From Gemmatimonadota bacterium (lineage in GTDB: Bacteria > Gemmatimonadota > Gemmatimonadetes > Gemmatimonadales > Gemmatimonadaceae): a stretch of DNA of 6,568 bases. Both the position numbers and the translations under genes were made by a program. Every line of letters starts with the position of its first letter. Within the stretch, counting starts at the first letter, position 1. This document shows positions 1 to 6,171 of the stretch, one piece after another. The notes beneath the pieces were generated by a model. It did no database searches. It was not told the DNA's origin and was given only the letters and a program-made list of their open reading frames with translations. The DNA lies in assembly GCA_028287205.1 (NCBI GenBank), contig JAQBQC010000463.1:1-6568 (forward strand), read 5' to 3'.

Positions 1-32
1 CGCCGTCTGCAGTGAGCGATCTAAGGCTCTCG

Positions 33-94
33 GCGCGGCGAATTGCGGAGGGCGCAGCGGACCGCGCTTCGCTTGACCGTGCTGCGCGGACCGG
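33..94 (+). repeat. Direct repeat copy 1 of a tRNA-type promoter region
   Basis: This stretch matches 940-1000 further downstream. The right-hand 31 bases (64-94 against 970-1000) differ at one position only, and the left-hand 25 bases (33-57 against 940-964) agree at 20 of 25, with a one-base gap in between. The shared part contains the TTGACC -35 box and most of the spacer. Copy 2 drives tRNA-Asn; copy 1 lies in front of the methyltransferase gene. Similarity ends just before the -10 box, so the two -10 boxes differ. Confidence 0.8.
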
Positions 95-101
95 ATAGAC
101 T
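73..101 (+). promoter_or_regulatory. Candidate sigma70-type promoter for the methyltransferase gene
   Basis: A TTGACC -35 box (73-78) lies 17 bases from TAGACT (96-101), which matches the TATAAT consensus at four of six positions. The same -35 and spacer are found at the tRNA-Asn promoter, where the -10 box is better. Transcription would start near 108 and give a leader of about 75 bases before the ATG at 183. Whether this copy is active is inferred from its similarity to the tRNA promoter. Confidence 0.5.
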
Positions 102-182
102 CTAGGCGCGAACACGGTGATCGCCACCCGCTCGTGCACCGGCCGTAGATGGGCATATCGTCGAGAACACAGAGACGATCAA

Positions 183-917
183 ATGAACCTGCAGCTGCAA
201 CGGGCGTATTGGTCGCTTGAAAAGCGACTCGCCCCAGGGCTGAAGTCGGCGCAGGCTATCTATGCTGAAGTTCTCGACCGCTATGTCGATGCCGACACGC
301 GCTGGCTCGACATCGGTTGCGGCCACCAGATTTTCGAGCCTTGGATCAAGGGAGAGGAAGCGCTCGTTCGCCGCGCGAGCCTCGTCGTCGGCGCCGATCC
401 CGATTTCTCCAGTGTTCGCCGACACCGATCCATTCAGAAGAGGATCGTTGCATCCACGCTACCGCTCAGGTCGGGGTCGTTCTCGCTGATAACGGCGAAT
501 ATGGTGTTGGAGCACGTGGTCGACCCGAATGCATTCTTCGCCGATGCTCGACGATTGTTGTGCCCGGGCGGCCACCTGATCGTTCACACGCCCAACGCAC
601 GCCACTGGCAGGTGTGGGCTTCTCGAATTCTCCCCTCGCAGCTCAGACACAAGCTCGTCCAGTTGGCCGATGGCCGAGATCAGGATGATGTCTATCCGAC
701 CTACTATCGTGCGAATACGCCGACCGAACTGACGCGAACTGCACTTGATTCCGGACTCCGCATCGAAACGATGATGCTTTGCGACACGTCGACGCCGAGT
801 AGACTGATGCTGGGTCCACTTGTAGTCGTCGACCTGTTGATCGTGCGCATCCATCGACGCGAAGAATTCGCGGGATTGCGGAGCAACATGATCGCCGTCT
901 TCCAGGCGGGATCGTAG
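183..917 (+). CDS. Class I SAM-dependent methyltransferase
   Basis: A 244-residue Methyltransf_11-like enzyme expected to move a methyl group from S-adenosylmethionine to an unidentified acceptor in the cytoplasm. The Rossmann core is complete: motif I WLDIGCGH at residues 41-48, the acidic residue ending strand 2 in VVGADPD (68-74), the LPLRSGSFSLITANMVLEHV-type segment (93-112), and the LCPGGHLIVHTPN loop and strand (126-138). The C-terminal 100 residues are variable, as is usual for substrate recognition. I chose the ATG at 183 because it has a weak purine-rich AGAGA seven bases upstream; an in-frame ATG at 117 would add 22 arginine-rich residues with no family support. Methyltransferases of this build are common in O-antigen and exopolysaccharide loci, so a sugar or lipid-linked glycan is a reasonable but unproven substrate. 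It is bracketed by two copies of the tRNA promoter repeat. Confidence 0.85.
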   Translation: MNLQLQRAYWSLEKRLAPGLKSAQAIYAEVLDRYVDADTRWLDIGCGHQIFEPWIKGEEALVRRASLVVGADPDFSSVRRHRSIQKRIVASTLPLRSGSFSLITANMVLEHVVDPNAFFADARRLLCPGGHLIVHTPNARHWQVWASRILPSQLRHKLVQLADGRDQDDVYPTYYRANTPTELTRTALDSGLRIETMMLCDTSTPSRLMLGPLVVVDLLIVRIHRREEFAGLRSNMIAVFQAGS

Positions 918-939
918 CACGGCTCCAGGACGCCGCACG

Positions 940-1000
940 GCGCTGCGATTTGCCGAGGGTGCGGTAGCGGCGCTTCGCTTGACCGTGCTGCGCAGACCGG
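940..1000 (+). repeat. Direct repeat copy 2 of the tRNA-type promoter region
   Basis: Partner of the repeat at 33-94. It begins 23 bases after the methyltransferase stop codon and runs to two bases before the tRNA -10 box. The perfectly conserved 24-base core (970-993) includes the whole -35 box. Conservation upstream of the -35 box suggests that an upstream element, or simple recent duplication, is involved. Confidence 0.8.
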
Positions 1001-1007
1001 GTAAAAT
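979..1007 (+). promoter_or_regulatory. Promoter of tRNA-Asn
   Basis: TTGACC (979-984), a 17-base spacer and TAAAAT (1002-1007) form a near-consensus housekeeping promoter with five of six matches in each box. The mature tRNA begins 10 bases after the -10 box, so the primary transcript would carry only a few extra 5' bases. The position right before a stable RNA gene strongly supports the call. Confidence 0.85.
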
Positions 1008-1017
1008 ACGGTGCTGA

Positions 1018-1090
1018 TCCCGAGTAGCTCAGGTGGTAGAGCAGGTGACTGTTAATCACCGGGTCGGGGGTTCGAGTCCCTCCTCGGGAG
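1018..1090 (+). tRNA. tRNA-Asn (anticodon GTT)
   Basis: A full cloverleaf can be folded by eye. The acceptor stem TCCCGAG (1018-1024) pairs perfectly with CTCGGGA (1083-1089). The D arm is GCTC/GAGC (1027-1030, 1039-1042). The anticodon stem GGTGA/TCACC (1044-1048, 1056-1060) closes the loop CTGTTAA, with GTT at 1051-1053. The variable loop has five bases. The T stem (1066-1070, 1078-1082) has one G-T pair around TTCGAGT. The discriminator base is G1090, as expected for asparagine tRNA. The 3' CCA is not encoded (TAA follows), so it must be added by a nucleotidyltransferase. It is a single-gene transcription unit with its own promoter and terminator. Confidence 0.97.
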
Positions 1091-1128
1091 TAAGATTGTA
1101 AGAGTTCGAACGATAGCGCTCAACGAAA

Positions 1129-1157
1129 GGGGTCACTCTCGCGAGTGGCCCCTTTTT
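1129..1157 (+). terminator. Intrinsic terminator after tRNA-Asn
   Basis: A 10-bp stem (1129-1138 with 1143-1152, including one T-G pair) closes a TCGC tetraloop and is followed directly by five T residues (1153-1157). Three A residues before the stem can pair with the T run. It lies 38 bases after the tRNA 3' end and ends that transcription unit. Confidence 0.93.
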
Positions 1158-1458
1158 CGTGCGCGCTTGGCCCAGCACGCGCGGCGTGTCGGCCGCCGCA
1201 AAGCTTTCTTGTCAATCGCCCATTCGACGTGACGATCCCTGCTCGATCGTGTCAAGTTTTGACTTCGCATCGCAGGTGCGAGGTCGTAAGCATCGGGCGA
1301 TACCGCTGAACGTCTGTTCTCGATCGCCCGAAGTGTGTGCACAAGCGTCGCGTACACGTCGTGCGCGCGTGATCACTACTACGGATTGGCGTCGTCCGAC
1401 CTTCAATAGGCGCGACGCAATCACATCAATCGCAGGCATGAGCTCGAAAGAGCCCCTC
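1158..1458. other. Intergenic region without a supported gene
   Basis: About 300 bases between the tRNA terminator and the hairpin that ends the minus-strand operon. Open frames exist on both strands, but their arginine- and serine-rich translations show no recognisable motif. They lack a convincing ribosome site, and one runs past the stop of the flippase gene. A short palindrome GTCAA-GTT-TTGAC lies at 1251-1263, without a matching -10 box on either strand. I see no second tRNA, no repeat array and no insertion-sequence end. Confidence 0.6.
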
Positions 1459-1493
1459 AACGAGGGCCACTCAGCTGCCGAGTCGCCCTCGTT
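1459..1493 (-). terminator. Hairpin ending the minus-strand flippase operon
   Basis: Nine pairs (1459-1467 with 1485-1493), one C-C mismatch (G-G in the minus-strand transcript) and four more pairs (1469-1472 with 1480-1483) close a seven-base loop. It begins 21 bases beyond the flippase stop codon. The U run on the minus-strand transcript is poor (GAGGGGCTCTTTC follows), so it may be a weak or Rho-assisted terminator, or an RNA-stabilising 3' hairpin. It could work in both directions between the convergent units. Confidence 0.6.
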
Positions 1494-1513
1494 TCATCGC
1501 GAACCGTCAGAGC

Positions 1514-3007
1514 TCACGCGCGTGCCACGCGCAGCGTCTCCCTGAACGCCAGCATGCGAGGCCGGAACACCGTCATCAACATCACCGCGTAGCCAAGGGC
1601 TCCCGCGATCACCTCCGCGGCGAATCGCATCGAGAGCACGACTCTGTCTCCCGACGCAAACCGCGCGGCGAACACGCCAACCGCCATCACCGCGCAACCT
1701 GCGAGCGCCGGCAGCAGCGCACGGAGATAGCGCCCGAGCGGCATCTCGATGTCGCGGAACAGGCGGCGGTAGAGATGCGCGGCGAGAAACGGAAATACGA
1801 GCGCCCAGGCGGCCGCGATGCCCGTGGGCCCCCAATGGCTGCCGATCCAGAACGCCGGAGGAAGCACCACCGCCGACCAGATCGAGTTCATCATCGCGTG
1901 GCGCGCGCGGCCCGTCATCGTGAGCGCCTGCGCCACGAGCGGGGTGATGGAACGCACCGACGTGTACAGCGCCAACAGTCGCAGCGGGCCGATCGCGGCT
2001 TCCCATTTGCTGCCGAGCACGACGTGCACGAAGTCGTCGGCCGTGAGCGCCATTCCGAGCGCCACCGGAAAAGTGATGATCGCGAGCCCCTCGGTGAGCA
2101 CGAGGAGGTACCGCCGGATGTCGACGTTGCTCTTCTGCGCTCTCGAAAAAAATGTCGGAGTGACGCCCATCACGAGGGTCGTCACCTTCTCGATCGGCAG
2201 ATTCGTGAGCGTCCACGCGATCGTGTACGCGCCGAGTGCCGCCTGTCCGAGCACGCGGCCCGCGACCAGAAAATCCGAGTTCGAGTAGCCGTACCACGCG
2301 ATTCGCGAAACGATCACCTGTCCGCTGAAACGCATCGCGGCGCGCAGGGAGCTGAGTTGCGGCCAGCGAAATCCGACATGCCGCTGCCAGATCGTAATGA
2401 CGGTCGCCGCAACGGTCGCGATGACCTCGTTGAGCACGAGCGACCAATACCCGAATCCGAGCGACGCGAAGATCAACACGGCTGCAACGCCAACGGTGGC
2501 GCGCACCATGTCGATCGTCGAGAGTGACTTGAACCGCATGTCGCGCTGCAGCAGCGCGGAGGGCACTGAGCGAAAGGCGGAGACGATCGAGTTGGTACTC
2601 GAAACGATCACCACTGCGGGTAGCGCCGTAGCGTGGAAGAAGGCGCCGAGCGGGTACGCCGCCGCGACCGAGACACCGAAACCCGCGATGCCGAACAGCA
2701 CCGAAAAGGTGTTGAGCTGCCGAACCTGATCCTCGGTGAGATCGCGGAGCACGAGCACGGCCGCGCCGAGCCCGAACTCGCTGATCAGCTTCACGAGACC
2801 GAGATAGAGTGCGGCCATCCCTACCAGCCCATAGTCCGCCGGCGAGAGTAGATGGACGACGATCAGCGTCGACGCCCAGCCCAACAGCTGGGTGACGCCG
2901 CGTGCCGCACCCGTCCACGCGATTCCGCGAACCAGCGTGCGATCGAGGTTGGCTCTTGTGGTGGTTCCTTCCAGCTCCGCGTTGAGCGGGGGGCTCGCGA
3001 CACTCAC
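1514..3007 (-). CDS. MOP-superfamily polysaccharide flippase (Wzx/WzxC-like)
   Basis: An integral inner-membrane protein of about 500 residues, the usual length for polysaccharide transporters of the MOP/PST family, which flip lipid-linked glycans to the periplasm. Numbered from the TTG at 3034, family signatures are LLSPADYGLVGMAALYLG (62-79), the FSGQV...SNSDFLVAGRVLGQAALGAYTIAW stretch (236-274), and a GSKWEAAIGPLRLLALY-type segment (341-357). Alternating hydrophobic stretches along the whole length are consistent with 12-14 helices. The start is uncertain: I give GTG at 3007 (GGAGG lies upstream but 15 bases away); a TTG at 3034 would add nine residues and has no ribosome site. Family similarity starts near residue 30, so both are possible. 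The gene lies 70 bases (or 43 from the TTG) after the acyltransferase gene on the same strand and is probably cotranscribed with it. It is followed by a hairpin at 1459-1493. Confidence 0.88.
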   Translation of the reverse strand: MSVASPPLNAELEGTTTRANLDRTLVRGIAWTGAARGVTQLLGWASTLIVVHLLSPADYGLVGMAALYLGLVKLISEFGLGAAVLVLRDLTEDQVRQLNTFSVLFGIAGFGVSVAAAYPLGAFFHATALPAVVIVSSTNSIVSAFRSVPSALLQRDMRFKSLSTIDMVRATVGVAAVLIFASLGFGYWSLVLNEVIATVAATVITIWQRHVGFRWPQLSSLRAAMRFSGQVIVSRIAWYGYSNSDFLVAGRVLGQAALGAYTIAWTLTNLPIEKVTTLVMGVTPTFFSRAQKSNVDIRRYLLVLTEGLAIITFPVALGMALTADDFVHVVLGSKWEAAIGPLRLLALYTSVRSITPLVAQALTMTGRARHAMMNSIWSAVVLPPAFWIGSHWGPTGIAAAWALVFPFLAAHLYRRLFRDIEMPLGRYLRALLPALAGCAVMAVGVFAARFASGDRVVLSMRFAAEVIAGALGYAVMLMTVFRPRMLAFRETLRVARA

Positions 3008-3077
3008 CGGCTGTTCCAAGCGCCTCCAGACCAAGGCTCGCGCTGTGGCGAACGTCGCGCGGCCGCAAGGCAGAAGA

Positions 3078-4622
3078 TCATCGCCAACCGAGGAACCCCC
3101 ATCGATGCCGGCGGAATGTGATCGCCATGCCCTTGCCCTTCCCGATGAAGCCGAACACGTGCCTGTAAATTCCGCCCGCTGGCTTCAGCCCCGCCTTCAG
3201 TATGCCGCCCTGCGATGCGACGTTCGCGCGATTCGTGATCATGTAGACGCGGCGCATTCCATTCTTTACCGCGAGCGCGCAGAGCGTGCGGATCATGTAC
3301 GTGTACACCCCGCGGTTTCGGAACTCGGGCACGGTGAGGCAGTGCGTGAGCTCGGCCTCGTTGGCGCGCAGCTTCACGTTGCGCACGGCGTACATGGCAT
3401 CGTGCTCACCAGGAATCATCCACGCGATTCCAGCCAGCACCTGATCGATGTACAGCCCGTACGCATCGTTCACCCGACCTTCGGCCAGGCGCGCGGCCTG
3501 CGCTCGAAACTCGGGACGCGAGGACGACAGGTCGGTGAGTACATCGTCTCCGACCTTTCGCAGCTCCCAGCCAGGATTTTCCGCCGGCGGCGGGATCTGC
3601 GAGGGATCCGCTACGAACGTGACGAATTTCTCGGGTCGGCCAGCCAGCGTCTGGAGCATCTCGCGCGGGTTGTCGCGGATCAGATTCGCGACCGTCGAAA
3701 TTTTTCGCCGCAGGCGCGAGCTCGTGCACGCGTTCACCGACGCCATCTGGTGCTGCGTGGCGCCAAATCCCGACTTGTAGCGAAGCAGGCCAGCCTCGGT
3801 GGAGCGGGCGCCGCCGAGGTAGAACACCTCGGTCTTCTCTGCCTGCAGGGCCAGGGCCGTTTCGTACCGCAGAAAGTGCGAGGCGCCGATCTTCATTCCC
3901 GTGGCCGAGTTTCCCGACGACTCGCAGTACGCTCCAGTCGGAGATCGCAGCACGAGCAGCGACGAGACCACCTCGTCGCCCAGCATCGCCTGAAAGAGCT
4001 CGCCCGCACCCGAGGTGAGTAGCGCGGTCCGGGTGGAGCGCTCGAACGTCTGCGCAACGTTTTCTCCACGGAGCGTGCGACGGTCCATGGAGTTGATGTG
4101 AAGGGCGACGTGCGCATCGATGGCCGCCTCGGAGCGCCCGCGTCGCACGACGAGTCCGTTCTTGCGTCCCTGGTTGATCCGCTCGCGATGGCTCTTCGAG
4201 ATGCCCGCCCAGAGATCCTTGCCGAGCAGCGTCATCTCGAACTCGGTTCGTTCGACGCGCTCTGTCTCGCCTCGCAGCGCGGGAATCCTTCCACCGGGAT
4301 TCGCGAAGGTCGAGAGCTCCAGGTCCGTTACGCCGCGCTCTCGGCAGAACGAATCCAGCCCGGCCCAGAATATCGAGTCAGTGGGCACGGCCGGAGATGC
4401 GGGAATCATCATCCATCGGTGCAGCAGGCTGCCCCGAATCAGGCACACCGCCGACGCCTGCGGCACCGCACCGTCGGCAAGGCCGAGCAGCCAGGCATCG
4501 TAGCCGAGTGCCTTCTGCGCCTGAACGTAGGACGAAGTGAGAAACGGATTCGCCGGATGCGTTATCGACGCGCGATCGATCGCCGAGTCGTCGGCAGGAA
4601 GGGCAAAGAAAGTGGCCGTCAT
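3078..4622 (-). CDS. FemAB-like acyltransferase fused to a C-terminal GNAT domain
   Basis: A 514-residue cytoplasmic protein with two parts. Residues 1 to about 335 look like the FemAB/Acetyltransf_6 fold, two degenerate GNAT halves: WAGISKSHRERINQGRKNG (138-156) matches the basic helix of that family, and YLGGARSTEAGLLRYKSGFG (268-287) matches its closing segment. Residues from about 350 form another GNAT domain, with the acetyl-CoA pyrophosphate loop VPEFRNRGVY (431-440) after a beta strand and the NRANVASQGGILKAGLK helix region (464-480). FemAB relatives transfer aminoacyl or acyl groups to cell-wall or glycan amines; the C-terminal domain would use acetyl-CoA or a similar donor. The substrate is unknown, but the flippase gene just downstream points to a lipid-linked sugar. 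The ATG at 4622 is supported by GGTGG (4628-4632), five bases upstream. It could also be a single decoration enzyme with one inactive module. Confidence 0.82.
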   Translation of the reverse strand: MTATFFALPADDSAIDRASITHPANPFLTSSYVQAQKALGYDAWLLGLADGAVPQASAVCLIRGSLLHRWMMIPASPAVPTDSIFWAGLDSFCRERGVTDLELSTFANPGGRIPALRGETERVERTEFEMTLLGKDLWAGISKSHRERINQGRKNGLVVRRGRSEAAIDAHVALHINSMDRRTLRGENVAQTFERSTRTALLTSGAGELFQAMLGDEVVSSLLVLRSPTGAYCESSGNSATGMKIGASHFLRYETALALQAEKTEVFYLGGARSTEAGLLRYKSGFGATQHQMASVNACTSSRLRRKISTVANLIRDNPREMLQTLAGRPEKFVTFVADPSQIPPPAENPGWELRKVGDDVLTDLSSSRPEFRAQAARLAEGRVNDAYGLYIDQVLAGIAWMIPGEHDAMYAVRNVKLRANEAELTHCLTVPEFRNRGVYTYMIRTLCALAVKNGMRRVYMITNRANVASQGGILKAGLKPAGGIYRHVFGFIGKGKGMAITFRRHRWGFLGWR

Positions 4623-5283
4623 TCAGTCCACCGTTGGCTCATCAACGCTTGATCGCCGTGCCTCATGACCGTCGTGGCACTCCCGTGAAATGTTCGGCGC
4701 ACGAAACAACACCCAGCGGCTAGAGGAGCAACCGGGGGATCAGGATTTCCGATTCACTACTGCCAGCCTCATGCCTAAGCGGCCCCAGCTTTTTTACACG
4801 CCCCAACGAGACACGTCGTGATGTTCGCCGCGGGATTCACCCCGTTCGCGGAGTAATGCGCTTCTACGAGGGACGAACTTCCCGCGATCCTGGCTTAACG
4901 GCGCCTATGTGGAGCGAACCCTCGCAGCACTGTCCTGGACGCGCGCGCATGTGTTGCAATACTTCAACAGCGCACTCGCGTGATCCAGATCTCGGAAACA
5001 GACGCGCATTTCCTGCTGCTCGAATCGCGGTGGCCACGGCGCCGTTCGCGCGAGGCGTAACCGCCGTCTGAATCGAGTCCACTGCGACCGGCACGCGACG
5101 CCGCGTGCGGGCGCCAACATGCGCGACCGCGGGAAGCGCCCGATACGAACGACGAGCCTCAGCTCCACGGGGGTGGGCCTTGTTGTTGCGAAGAGGAGTG
5201 CCAATACGTTCGGCACGGGCGTCAAAGGAAGTAGTTTTCGGCGTATCACGCACGTCATTCGACCGCCCTCCCAGGAGCATGGG
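4623..5283. other. Long divergent intergenic region
   Basis: About 660 bases between the minus-strand acyltransferase gene and the plus-strand exporter. It should hold promoters for both, but I find no convincing one; the best plus-strand match (TTGTTG at 5180-5185, 17 bases, AATACG at 5203-5208) has only three of six in each box. A perfect 7-bp hairpin with a four-base loop lies at 5091-5108 without a T run. A T6 run at 4790-4795 has no clear stem before it. Short protein-like stretches occur at 4870-4983 and 4980-5060 in different frames, without good starts, and could be decayed coding sequence or chance. Confidence 0.5.
5273..5277 (+). promoter_or_regulatory. Shine-Dalgarno AGGAG ahead of the exporter
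   Basis: AGGAG is the strongest ribosome-site match upstream of the permease. It is six bases from ATG 5284 (15-codon frame), but 17 bases from the in-frame GTG at 5295 and 38 from the ATG at 5316. Its spacing therefore favours the short frame rather than the permease itself. Confidence 0.5.
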
Positions 5284-5331
5284 ATGGCTGCCGAGTGCCC
5301 TCTCACACCGCCGGCATGTACGCAGACTTGA
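5284..5331 (+). CDS. Possible 15-residue leader frame overlapping the permease start
   Basis: ATG 5284 opens a frame of 15 codons (sequence MAAECPLTPPACTQT) ending in TGA at 5329-5331. It has the best ribosome site in the area (AGGAG with six-base spacing). Its stop lies 13 bases downstream of the permease ATG at 5316, in a different frame, so terminating ribosomes could reinitiate on the permease. It has no recognised domain and no attenuator hairpin that I can see. It may simply be chance next to a permease start at GTG 5295; treat it as a hypothesis. Confidence 0.25.
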   Translation: MAAECPLTPPACTQT

Positions 5332-6164
5332 AGAGCGCGACGATCGAAGTATGGGAGCATCGCGAGCTGCTCGAGCAGCTCACGAAACGCGACATCAAGC
5401 TCCGGTACAAGCAGGCGGCAATGGGATTTGCGTGGGCGGTGTTCATGCCCTGCCTCATCGTCCTCTCCGGACTGATCATTCGCTACGCCATGGCCCAGAT
5501 CTCCGGCCAGACGCTCCACCGCGTCGATATCGCGAACATCGCCATCAAGGGCGTCGGCTGGGCGTTTTTCGTTGGTGCGTTGGGCTTCGCCACGGCGAGC
5601 CTCGTGGGCAATTCGAATCTCGTCACCAAGATCTACTTCCCGCGCGAGGTGCTTCCGCTGTCCTCCGTGGGCGCGCAGGCGTTCGACACATCGATCGGGC
5701 TGCTCACGCTCGTCGTCATTCTGCCGGCCCTCGGCGTGGGCCTTCACGCCAGTCTCGTGTGGGTGCCACTGCTGCTCGTGCTGCTCGTGCTCTTCACCAC
5801 GGGGGTCTCGCTCTTTCTGAGCTGCGCAAATCTTTTCTTCCGTGACGTCAAATACATCGTGCAGGTCGTGCTGATGTTCGGCATCTTCTTCACACCGATC
5901 TTCTTCGAACCGGCGATGCTCGGACCCGTGGGTGCGCGCCTGGCCATGCTCAACCCGCTCACCGGCATTCTCGAGGGGCTGCGGCTGTCGATCGTCGACG
6001 GGCACAACTTGCTGTATCCGGTGACGGTTATGATCAAGGGCGTGGAGCGCACTGTGTGGGATCCGTGGGAGCTGGTGTATTCCGCCGTGGTCTCGGTCGC
6101 CGGCATGATCGGCGCAACGCTGATGTTCCGGCGTCTGCAGCACCTCTTCGCAGAATACGTTTGA
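5316..6164 (+). CDS. wzm: ABC-2 polysaccharide export permease (Wzm-like)
   Basis: A 282-residue inner-membrane permease of the ABC transporters that export finished O-antigen or capsule-type glycans on a lipid carrier. The N-terminal amphipathic segment ELLEQLTKRDIKLRYKQAAMG (17-37) comes before the first membrane helix (about 38-58). YFPREVLPLSSV (107-118) and NLFFRDVKYIVQ (172-183) are hallmark cytoplasmic and interfacial stretches; FGIFFTPIFF (188-197) and LNPLTGILEGLR (212-223) follow, and a last helix lies near 253-271. About six membrane segments are expected. I chose ATG 5316 because similarity starts close behind it; GTG 5295 would add seven residues. Neither has a well-spaced ribosome site (see the AGGAG and leader frame upstream). 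The ATPase gene begins seven bases after this stop codon, so the two form one operon and one complex. Confidence 0.93.
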   Translation: MYADLKSATIEVWEHRELLEQLTKRDIKLRYKQAAMGFAWAVFMPCLIVLSGLIIRYAMAQISGQTLHRVDIANIAIKGVGWAFFVGALGFATASLVGNSNLVTKIYFPREVLPLSSVGAQAFDTSIGLLTLVVILPALGVGLHASLVWVPLLLVLLVLFTTGVSLFLSCANLFFRDVKYIVQVVLMFGIFFTPIFFEPAMLGPVGARLAMLNPLTGILEGLRLSIVDGHNLLYPVTVMIKGVERTVWDPWELVYSAVVSVAGMIGATLMFRRLQHLFAEYV

Positions 6165-6171
6165 GGATCGA

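Noticed and set aside
117..182. N-terminal extension of the methyltransferase from ATG 117
   Set aside because: The 22 extra residues are arginine-rich and unlike the family, and ATG 183 is better placed before the conserved domain with a weak ribosome site ahead.
959..970. GCGGTAGC, similar to the ops element of RfaH-controlled polysaccharide operons
   Set aside because: It lies upstream of the tRNA promoter, so it would not be in that transcript. The match is partial, and RfaH/ops control is best known from gammaproteobacteria. GGCGGTAG at about 1763-1770 is inside the flippase coding sequence and is also chance.
1018..1090. tRNA-Asn as an integration site for a genomic island
   Set aside because: No integrase gene is present, and I could not find a second copy of the tRNA 3' end anywhere in the window. 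The repeated sequence here is the promoter side of the tRNA, not its 3' end.
1227..1255. TTGACA on the minus strand (1255-1250) as a possible promoter
   Set aside because: The hexamer 17 bases downstream is TCACGT, which does not resemble a -10 box, and no gene follows on that strand.
1494..3068. A 524-codon minus-strand frame overlapping the flippase gene
   Set aside because: It is a shifted-frame shadow: arginine- and glycine-rich without membrane segments, while the other frame gives a coherent MOP-family transporter.
2892..4022. A 376-codon plus-strand frame opposite the acyltransferase and flippase genes
   Set aside because: Antisense shadow with low-complexity Arg/His-rich composition, no ribosome site and no recognisable motif.
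4775..4796. T6 run after GGCCCCAGC as an intrinsic terminator
   Set aside because: No adequate inverted repeat directly precedes the T run on the plus strand, and no plus-strand gene ends before it.
4905..6143. A 412-codon open frame on the minus strand across the wzm-like permease and part of the intergenic region
   Set aside because: It is antisense to a clear permease gene; its translation is rich in His, Arg, Glu and Gln with no domain, as expected from the complement of a GC-rich membrane-protein gene.
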